A stretch of 34,881 nucleotides of DNA. Origin: Thermoleophilia bacterium (GTDB lineage: Bacteria > Actinomycetota > Thermoleophilia > Gaiellales > JAICJC01). Location of the stretch: NCBI GenBank assembly GCA_025928435.1, contig JAICJM010000014.1, positions 1 through 34,881 on the forward strand. The letters are read 5' to 3'. Shown one piece after another: positions 29,298-34,881 of this stretch; the first letter of the stretch is position 1; each line of letters begins with the position of its first letter. The notes under the pieces are model-generated. The model was given only the letters and a program-made list of their open reading frames with translations, was not told the DNA's origin and searched no databases. Made by a program: the position numbers and the translations under genes.

Positions 29298-29738
29298 CTA
29301 CGGCACGTACGGCGAGGGCCGGTCGACCCAGATCCGGCGCTCGGACTCGTCGATCCGATAGTCGTTGATGCTCGCGTCGCGGCGGCGCATGTACCCGAGC
29401 TCGTCGAATTCCCAGTGCTCGTTGCCGTGGCTGCGCCACCATTGCCCGGACGGGTCATGGCTCTCGTACTCGAAGCGCACCGAGATGCGGTTCTCGTGGA
29501 AGCACCAGAGCTCCTTGCGCAGCCGGTAGGAGAGCTCGTTCGACCACTTCCGGCGCAGGAACTCGACGATCGCGTCGCGGCCCCGGAAGAACTCGTCGCG
29601 GTTGCGCCAGTCGGAGTCCGGGGAGTAGGCGCCGGCGACCCGCTCGGGGTCGCAGGTGTTCCAGGCGTCCTCGGCCGCCTGCACCTTCTGGCGCGCCGTC
29701 TCCTCGGTGAAGGGGGGTACGGGTGGGCGTGTCTCCAT
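29298..29738 (-). CDS. DUF1348 / NTF2-like protein
   Basis: Small protein of 146 residues of the SnoaL/NTF2-like superfamily, DUF1348 group. Typical stretches are PPFTEETARQKVQAAEDAWN, DSDWRNRDEFFRGRDAIVEF, RKWSNELSYRLRKELW, WWRSHGNEHWEFDELGYMRR and RDASINDYRI. These single-domain cone-shaped proteins act as small-molecule binding or isomerase-like proteins; no reaction is known for the group. The ATG at 29738 lies 7 nt after TAGGAT (minus strand) and begins the conserved domain; the longer frame to 30272 is antisense shadow. It is followed convergently by the DipZ-like gene with a 9-bp gap. Confidence 0.9.
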   Translation of the reverse strand: METRPPVPPFTEETARQKVQAAEDAWNTCDPERVAGAYSPDSDWRNRDEFFRGRDAIVEFLRRKWSNELSYRLRKELWCFHENRISVRFEYESHDPSGQWWRSHGNEHWEFDELGYMRRRDASINDYRIDESERRIWVDRPSPYVP

Positions 29739-29745
29739 GCCGGGG

Positions 29746-29751
29746 ATCCTA
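29746..29751 (-). promoter_or_regulatory. Candidate -10 hexamer for the DUF1348 gene (leaderless)
   Basis: On the minus strand this is TAGGAT, 7 nt before the ATG at 29738, with no ribosome site between. It implies transcription separate from the CocE/NonD gene upstream. Confidence 0.4.
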
Positions 29752-29779
29752 TCGCGGGCGATGGACCGTTCCCTGTCGC

Positions 29780-31654
29780 TCAGCAGCCGTCGCGGGGGAC
29801 CCGCTCCTGCCAGGTGCGGCGATGGAACGGCTCGCCGTCGCGTCGCACCTCGAGCTCGAGGTCGACCAGGAACTCCGTCCCGGTCGAGCGGAAGCGGCCG
29901 CTCGCCCGCGCCTCGACGTCGTGCCCGGGCGTCCGCACCCGGAACCGCGTGCGGCCCTCGGCCTCGGCGGACAGCGGGTCGTCGTCGATCACCGATGTGC
30001 GGTAGCGGTGCCCCTCTTCGCACAGGAGGCCCTCGCCGGGGAACTCGAACGACGTCCAGTCGGACGCCTCGATCCCGGCCCGGCCGGTCATCACGTCGGT
30101 CACGATCGTCCAGGCCGGGGGCCGGTCGCGGCCGACGGCGTCCTCCGCGGTCACCGTCACGATCTCGCCCTCGGGCGTGTGCGGGGCGGCGTCGGCCGGA
30201 AGGCCGGGCAGGACGAGCTCGACCGGCGTGGTGACCGCGAGCTCGTGCAGCGCCGGCAGCGGCCACAGGCACGGCCAGTCGTTCGCCGCCACGGCGACGC
30301 GGATGCGGTGGCCGGGCCGGAAGCGCCAGCCGGTCGCCATCAGCGGCAGCTCGATGTCGGCCTCACCCTCGCAGGCGATGTTCACGGCGCCGCGCGTGAC
30401 CGGGGCGGAGGAGCCGTCCGGAGCGACGTCGTTCAGCTTCACCGAGACGATCGCCCGCGGGCCGGGGTGGCGGATCCGGAACCGGGCAATCGGCGCGCCC
30501 AGAACGTCGATTGGCGCCGGGAGCTCGTCGCCCGTGAAGCACGCGCTGCGGGCCTCGTCGACGCGCTGGTCCGCGAACAGGCCGTGCGCGGGCGGCGGCG
30601 GGCACCAGTTGCCGGTGGCGACCCCGACGGTTGCGCTGGCGGGCGCCACGGCCGGCTCGCCCAGCCGCAGCACGGTCTCCCCGCACCCGTCCGGCCACGT
30701 CTCGCTCGCGTACCAGCGGCCGCTCACCTGCGCGTGCGGCACCGACGGCGGGTCGTGCTCGCCGAGGAAGACGACGCTGCGGGGACGCGCGCCCCCGGGC
30801 TCGTCGCGGAGGTGGGCCGAGAAGAAGCGCACCAGCTCGGCCATGAACGGGTAGCGTGGCGCCGGGACGCCGCGGTCGGGGGCGAAGTGGGCCCACGGGC
30901 CGGCGAGCAGCTGCCACGGCGCCTCCAGCTCCCTCGCCATGCGCAGGCCGGACGTGCGGTAGCCGTCGCGCCATCCGCTGATGATGAACGTGGGACAGCG
31001 GATCCGGCCGGGAGCGGGCCGCAGCGAGCCGTTGCGCCAGTAGGGGCCGTCGCGCTGCTCCCGCACCCACCGCAGCACCCACGGCGGCGTGCGCTCGAGC
31101 CGCTCGCGCCAGCGCGCGTCATCGCCGTCTCCGGCCGGGAGCGCGTTCATCGCGAGCATGCGGACGGGGTAGTTCGTGAGCTCGAACGCGCACAGGGCGC
31201 CGCCGTCGAAGTGCATGTCATCCGTGAAGCGGTCGTCGGTCGCGTACACCGGGGCGATGGCGCCGAGGGCGGGCGGGTTGCGGGCGGCGAGCTGGATGCA
31301 CGAGAAGCCCCCGTACGACTTGCCCCAGGCGCCGACCCGGCCCGTGCACCAGTCCTGCTCGGCGATCCAGGCCACGACCTCGACGCCGTCGAGCTGCTCG
31401 GCCTCGGTGTACTCGTCCTCGGCGACGCCCTCGGAGCTGCCCGTGCCGCGCACGTCGAGGCGCACGCACACGAAGCCGGCCCGGACGAGGATCATGTTCT
31501 GGCCGCGGTCCTGTGCGGAGCGCAGGTCGTCCTTGCGATACGGGATGTGCTCGAGCAGGGCGGGGAAACGCCCCGGCCGGTTCGGCCGGTAGACGTCGAC
31601 CGAGAGGCGGATGCCGTCGCGGACGACGATGCCGACGTCGCGCTCGAGGAGCAC
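29780..31654 (-). CDS. CocE/NonD-family hydrolase (1)
   Basis: Serine hydrolase of 624 residues, X-Pro dipeptidyl-peptidase (S15)/cocaine-esterase family. The alpha/beta-hydrolase part begins RDVGIVVRDGIRLSVDVYRP and has S113 in WGKSYGGF, D230 in SGWRDGYR and H256 in GPWAHF. A cap region and a C-terminal jelly-roll domain (about 370-624) follow. It cleaves esters or amides of unknown identity; no signal peptide. The GTG at 31654 is the first legal start, but sequence homologous to the paralogue's N-terminus continues 13 codons upstream in frame, where the expected GTG reads GTA (31693). It probably shares a transcript with the membrane gene upstream. Confidence 0.9.
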   Translation of the reverse strand: MLLERDVGIVVRDGIRLSVDVYRPNRPGRFPALLEHIPYRKDDLRSAQDRGQNMILVRAGFVCVRLDVRGTGSSEGVAEDEYTEAEQLDGVEVVAWIAEQDWCTGRVGAWGKSYGGFSCIQLAARNPPALGAIAPVYATDDRFTDDMHFDGGALCAFELTNYPVRMLAMNALPAGDGDDARWRERLERTPPWVLRWVREQRDGPYWRNGSLRPAPGRIRCPTFIISGWRDGYRTSGLRMARELEAPWQLLAGPWAHFAPDRGVPAPRYPFMAELVRFFSAHLRDEPGGARPRSVVFLGEHDPPSVPHAQVSGRWYASETWPDGCGETVLRLGEPAVAPASATVGVATGNWCPPPPAHGLFADQRVDEARSACFTGDELPAPIDVLGAPIARFRIRHPGPRAIVSVKLNDVAPDGSSAPVTRGAVNIACEGEADIELPLMATGWRFRPGHRIRVAVAANDWPCLWPLPALHELAVTTPVELVLPGLPADAAPHTPEGEIVTVTAEDAVGRDRPPAWTIVTDVMTGRAGIEASDWTSFEFPGEGLLCEEGHRYRTSVIDDDPLSAEAEGRTRFRVRTPGHDVEARASGRFRSTGTEFLVDLELEVRRDGEPFHRRTWQERVPRDGC

Positions 31655-31689
31655 GTCTCCGCTGGCGAGGGCGATCGGGTCCGCTCGTG

Positions 31690-32211
31690 CTACGGCCGGC
31701 CCCCGGCTCCTGGGTGGGCCCAGCGCTCGAGACCCAGGATCAGATCATGCAGCGGCTTCGTCGCCGCCCCGATGCCGAGGCCGCTGACGACGACGTCGAC
31801 GTAGCGCGGCGCACCGGTGTCGCCGAACGCGTGCAGCAGGCCGAGGCCGAAGAACCCGCAGGCGATCATCGCGAGCGCGGCCGCGAGGCCGAGGCAGATC
31901 GCCGCGCGCCGCGGCCGCAGGCGCGGGTCGGCGGCGGTGTCGCCGCCGAGGGGCCGGAAGTAGTTCAGGGGCTCGAGCAGGCGCTCGATCGCCGCGGCCA
32001 GCACGAACACGGCCGCGAACACGCCCAGCCCGGTGGCGGGGCCGATGGACGGCGGGTTGCGGTAGTACAGGAAGAGCATCCCGACGACGGCCCCGATGAC
32101 GGCCAGCACGAGCGCGACCAGCCAGGCGAACATGATCGGGTCGACCGGGGCCGACGTCTCGGGGCCGGGGCCCGCCGGCTCCGCGGGAGGACGTCTGGGA
32201 GCGTTCGGCAT
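31690..32211 (-). CDS. Small membrane protein between two CocE/NonD genes
   Basis: Protein of 173 residues with a Pro-rich N-terminus, three clear hydrophobic helices (about 27-49, 57-77, 100-124) and a fourth shorter segment. The motifs IERLLEPLNYF and GLGIGAATKPLHDLILGLERW look conserved; the latter ending is common to small membrane proteins of unknown function. No enzymatic motif. The ATG at 32211 has TATACG 6 nt upstream (minus strand), an imperfect -10, so it may be leaderless. The 101-bp gap to the second CocE/NonD gene shows no other feature. Its stop lies 35 bp before the first CocE/NonD start. Confidence 0.75.
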   Translation of the reverse strand: MPNAPRRPPAEPAGPGPETSAPVDPIMFAWLVALVLAVIGAVVGMLFLYYRNPPSIGPATGLGVFAAVFVLAAAIERLLEPLNYFRPLGGDTAADPRLRPRRAAICLGLAAALAMIACGFFGLGLLHAFGDTGAPRYVDVVVSGLGIGAATKPLHDLILGLERWAHPGAGGRP

Positions 32212-32312
32212 CCGGGTCGTATAACAGCGCTGCGGCCGCCGTGTCAAACGCGCCCCACCTCGCAGTCGGCATCCGCGGCGACGGTCAATCGGCGGGCGAC
32301 ACGTCGCCCTCT

Positions 32313-34247
32313 CTAGGCCCCCAGACGCGGCAGTTGCTCGCGCCACCGCCGGTCGGCGAAGCGGCGTCCGTCGACGGTCACGCGCAGTCGCAGGTCGACG
32401 TGGAAGTGCTCGGGCGTCGCCCGGAACGCGCTGTCGGCCCGCGCCACCACGTCGAGCCCGGGCCGGCGCAGCCGGAAGCGGCGGTAGCCCCAGATCCGGG
32501 CCGAGAGCGGGTCATCGTCCGTGGCCATCGCCATCCGCAGGCCGGTCTCGTCGCAGCGCAGGCCCTCCGCCGGGATCGCGAACCGCTCGGCGACGGTCGT
32601 CTCGATGCCGGTCTCGCCGGTGAGCACGTCGTCCACGACCCGCCAGCCCGGGCGGATCGACGACGTCGCCCCCGGCTGCGCGATCGCGACCATCGGATCG
32701 TCGGCCGGCGTGAACGGGCGGGCGTCCGCGGGGAGGCCGGGCAGCGTGAGCTCGACCGGCGAGGTGATCTCGAGCGGGGCCAGCACGGGCAGCGGCCACA
32801 GGTGCGGCCAGTCGTTCACCGCCACGGAGACCCGGATGCGGCTCCCGGGCGCGAACCGCCACCCGGTCGCGAGCAGCGGCACCTCGACCGCCGTCTCGCC
32901 GCGCGGCGCGATCAGCATCGCCGCCCGCGTCACCGGGGCTGAGGAGCCGTCGGGGGCGACGTCGTTCAGCCGCACCGAGACGATTGCGCCCGGGCCGGGA
33001 TGGCGCACGGTGAAGTGGGCGACCGGGATCCCCAGGACGTCGACCGGCTCTGCGAGCGGCGGCGTGTCGAAGCAGGCGCTGCGCGCGTCGTCGCGGCGCT
33101 GGTCGAGGAACTGGCCGTGGTGGGGCGGGGGCGGGCACCACTGACCCGTCATCACCCCGACGGTGACGCTCGCCGGCGCGGCGGCTGGCCGCCCGATCGT
33201 GAGCGTCGTCTCCGCCGCCCCGTCCGGCCAGGAGGCGCTCGCGATCCACTCGCCGGGGACCGTCTCGTGCGGCCGCGCTGGCGTCGCGCGCCGGCCGATC
33301 CAGAGCACCGACCGCGGCCGCTCCCCGCCGCCGGCCGGCCCGGCGCCGTCGAGGTGGCGATGGAAGAAGCGCGCCATCTCGGCCAGGAACGGGTAGCGCG
33401 GACCGGGCCGGCCGCGGTCGGGCAGCACATGCGCCCACGGCCCGGCCAGGATCTCCCACGGGGCCCGCAGCTCCCGGGCCATCCGTGCCGCCGCCGTCCG
33501 GTAGCCGTCCCGCCACCCGGCCACGATCAGCACGGGGCAGGCGATCCGGCCGAAGTCGGGCCGCAGCGAGCCGTTGCGCCAGTAGGGGCCGTCGACCTGC
33601 TCCCGCGCCCATGCCACCACCCACGGGGGCGTCTCCTCGATCCGGCGCAGCCACGCCTCGTCGAAGGCGGCGCCGCGGTCGCCCACGGGCGGGAGCGCGT
33701 TCATCGCGATCATCTCGGTCGGGTAGGCGGGCAGGCTGCTCGCGTTCAGCGCCCCGCCCTCGAAGTGCATGTCGTCGGTGTAGCGGTCGTCGGTCGCGTA
33801 GACCGGCGCGATCGCCCGCAGCGACGGCGGCCGCAGCGCGGCCAGCTGGATACAGGCGAAGCCGCCGTAGGAGACGCCCCACGAGGCGACGGCGCCGGTG
33901 CACCACTCCTGCCGGGCCATCCACTCCACCACCTCGTAGCCGTCGCGCTGCTCGGTCTCGGTGTACTCGTCGTCGGCGACGCCGCCGGAGCTGCCCGTGC
34001 CGCGCACGTCGAGCCGCACGCAGGCGAACCCGGCGCTGCACAGGAAGGTGTTCTGCGACCGGTCCTCGATCGCCCGCAGGTCGTCCTTGCGATAGGGGAT
34101 GTGCTCGAGCACCGCGGGAAACCGGCCGGGCCGGTTGGGCCGGTAGACGTCGACCGAGAGCCGTACGCCGTCGCGCACCCGCACCCCGACGTCGCGCTCG
34201 AGGAGCACGCGCCCGTCGTCGAGGAGGATCGGCTCGGAACCCGCCAC
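32313..34247 (-). CDS. CocE/NonD-family hydrolase (2)
   Basis: Paralogue of the gene at 29780-31654, 644 residues, colinear over its whole length with only small insertions. The catalytic triad is S126 in WGVSYGGF, D247 in AGWRDGYR and H273 in GPWAHV. Long identical runs include RLSVDVYRPNRPGRFPA and GPYWRNGSLRP. The C-terminal jelly-roll domain is present. I chose the GTG at 34247 because TAGTCT lies 7 nt upstream; the ATG at 34271 is an alternative and the open frame runs to 34451. The substrate is unknown. It is divergent from the flavin oxidase gene at 34282. Confidence 0.9.
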   Translation of the reverse strand: MAGSEPILLDDGRVLLERDVGVRVRDGVRLSVDVYRPNRPGRFPAVLEHIPYRKDDLRAIEDRSQNTFLCSAGFACVRLDVRGTGSSGGVADDEYTETEQRDGYEVVEWMARQEWCTGAVASWGVSYGGFACIQLAALRPPSLRAIAPVYATDDRYTDDMHFEGGALNASSLPAYPTEMIAMNALPPVGDRGAAFDEAWLRRIEETPPWVVAWAREQVDGPYWRNGSLRPDFGRIACPVLIVAGWRDGYRTAAARMARELRAPWEILAGPWAHVLPDRGRPGPRYPFLAEMARFFHRHLDGAGPAGGGERPRSVLWIGRRATPARPHETVPGEWIASASWPDGAAETTLTIGRPAAAPASVTVGVMTGQWCPPPPHHGQFLDQRRDDARSACFDTPPLAEPVDVLGIPVAHFTVRHPGPGAIVSVRLNDVAPDGSSAPVTRAAMLIAPRGETAVEVPLLATGWRFAPGSRIRVSVAVNDWPHLWPLPVLAPLEITSPVELTLPGLPADARPFTPADDPMVAIAQPGATSSIRPGWRVVDDVLTGETGIETTVAERFAIPAEGLRCDETGLRMAMATDDDPLSARIWGYRRFRLRRPGLDVVARADSAFRATPEHFHVDLRLRVTVDGRRFADRRWREQLPRLGA

Positions 34248-34254
34248 CCCGGCG

Positions 34255-34260
34255 AGACTA
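34255..34260 (-). promoter_or_regulatory. Candidate -10 hexamer for CocE/NonD gene 2 (leaderless)
   Basis: On the minus strand this is TAGTCT, 7 nt before the GTG at 34247. It lies only about 20 bp from the divergent start at 34282. Confidence 0.35.
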
Positions 34261-34281
34261 ACCCGTATCATCGAGGGCAGG

Positions 34282-34881
34282 ATGCAGGCGCCCGGCGAGC
34301 GCAGGACGACCCGTGCCCAGATCGTGCGGCATGCCGCCGCGGGCGTCGCGGCCGGCCTGGTCGCGACCGGTTGCCGCTCGCAGGGCGCCGCCCGGGCGGC
34401 CCGCGACCGCGACCGGGTCATCGTGGTCGGTGCCGGCGTCGCGGGGCTCACGTGCGCGTACCGCCTGCTGCAGGGCGCGATCCACGCGTCCGTCTACGAG
34501 GCCTCCGAGCGCGTCGGCGGGCGCACGCTGACCCTGCGCGGCTTCTTCGCAGACGGCCAGATCGTCGAGCAGGGCGGCGAGGCCATCGACACCGGCCAGC
34601 ACGCCGTCCGCCGGCTCGCCGCCGAGCTCGGTCTGCGGCTCGACGACACCTATGCCGAGACGCCCGGGGGTCTGCGCTCGAACCGTTTCGACTTCCACCG
34701 CCGCCGCTACCGGTACCGCGCGCCGGCCGCGACTTCGCCGAGGTGTACCCGGCGCTCCAGCGCGACCTGCGCGCCTACGCCCGCTCGCAGCGCGCGGCCC
34801 GCGAGCTGGACGAGATGTCCGCGGCCGACTGGATCGGCTCGCGCGTCCCCGGCGGGGTCGGCTCACAGCTCGGGAGCCTGA
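34282..34881 (+). CDS. Flavin-containing amine oxidase, frameshifted and cut by the window end
   Basis: N-terminal part of an FAD amine oxidase family protein. Residues 1-33 look like a Tat-type lipoprotein signal (RRTTRAQ, AAAGVAAGLVATGC). The Rossmann motif VIVVGAGVAGLTCAYRLL and ERVGGRTLTLRG follow, with the typical EQGGEAIDTGQHAVRRLAAELG. After about 34720 the homologous protein continues in the frame one base earlier (RDFAEVYPALQRDLRAY, ELDEMSAADWIGSRV, GGVGSQLGSL), to the window end. This means one base is missing in a GC-rich run, either a sequencing error or a true frameshift. GAGGGCAGG before the ATG is a good ribosome site. Confidence 0.75.
   Translation: MQAPGERRTTRAQIVRHAAAGVAAGLVATGCRSQGAARAARDRDRVIVVGAGVAGLTCAYRLLQGAIHASVYEASERVGGRTLTLRGFFADGQIVEQGGEAIDTGQHAVRRLAAELGLRLDDTYAETPGGLRSNRFDFHRRRYRYRAPAATSPRCTRRSSATCAPTPARSARPASWTRCPRPTGSARASPAGSAHSSGA

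Noticed and set aside
34282..34881. The start-frame C-terminus of the flavin oxidase as genuine protein
   Set aside because: After about 34720 that frame turns into Arg/Ser/Ala-rich shadow, while the adjacent frame shows normal amine oxidase sequence.

Overview
The window is GC-rich (about 70 % or more by eye), densely packed chromosomal DNA that looks actinobacterial. Signs are GTG/TTG starts, many 4-bp ATGA/GTGA overlaps, a BTAD-type AAA regulator, an RsbU/RsbW fusion with STAS partners, a mycobacterial DipZ-type protein, and -10-like hexamers 6-7 nt before start codons (leaderless mRNA). A deep-branching lineage such as Thermoleophilia is my guess, not something the sequence proves. I see no rRNA, tRNA, CRISPR array, transposase or phage gene. 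No gene-free stretch exceeds 300 bp; the longest (25392-25614, 223 bp) is almost filled by one repeat element.

Layout. 1-137: copy A of a structured repeat. 138-4001: a two-component pair (minus strand) divergent from an ABC-2 exporter pair. 3998-6039: a WYL regulator divergent from a two-gene operon of small proteins. 6132-8498: a small secreted protein and a GGDEF-EAL protein. 8495-10332: an acetyl-xylan-esterase-like hydrolase divergent from an SDR. 10375-11506: osmC and msrA (oxidative damage defence). 11573-13771: a MoaD/ThiS-like protein, a lipoprotein and an acetamidase/formamidase. 13819-16491: a large BTAD/AAA/TPR regulator, divergent from an eight-gene run.

16584-24049 is the most striking gene block: two tandem-duplicated membrane sensor-like proteins without a catalytic domain, a GAF/SpoIIE phosphatase/HATPase fusion, two STAS antagonists, an unknown protein, a phytoene-desaturase-like FAD enzyme and a PAP2 phosphatase. 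Most junctions overlap. It reads as a partner-switching signalling cassette joined to an envelope or isoprenoid/lipid output (the output is inference).

24153-29288: an S33 peptidase, the repeat element with inverted ends (copy B), an NhaA-DsbA fusion, and a DipZ-like CcdA-TlpA fusion. The last two put two extracytoplasmic thiol/disulfide modules side by side. 29298-34247 (minus strand): a DUF1348 protein and two paralogous CocE/NonD hydrolases around a small membrane protein. 34282-end: a Tat-lipoprotein-like flavin amine oxidase with an apparent frameshift, cut by the window end.

Non-coding highlights. (1) A structured element is present twice, at 9-108 and 25434-25528, with compensatory base changes; copy B lies inside 21/22-bp inverted ends. 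(2) A family of 13-bp palindromes (GGGGACAGTCCCC and GGGGTCTGACCCC types) sits on or beside stop codons at four loci. (3) Seven or eight genes share a TANNNT-like hexamer 6-7 nt before the start codon.
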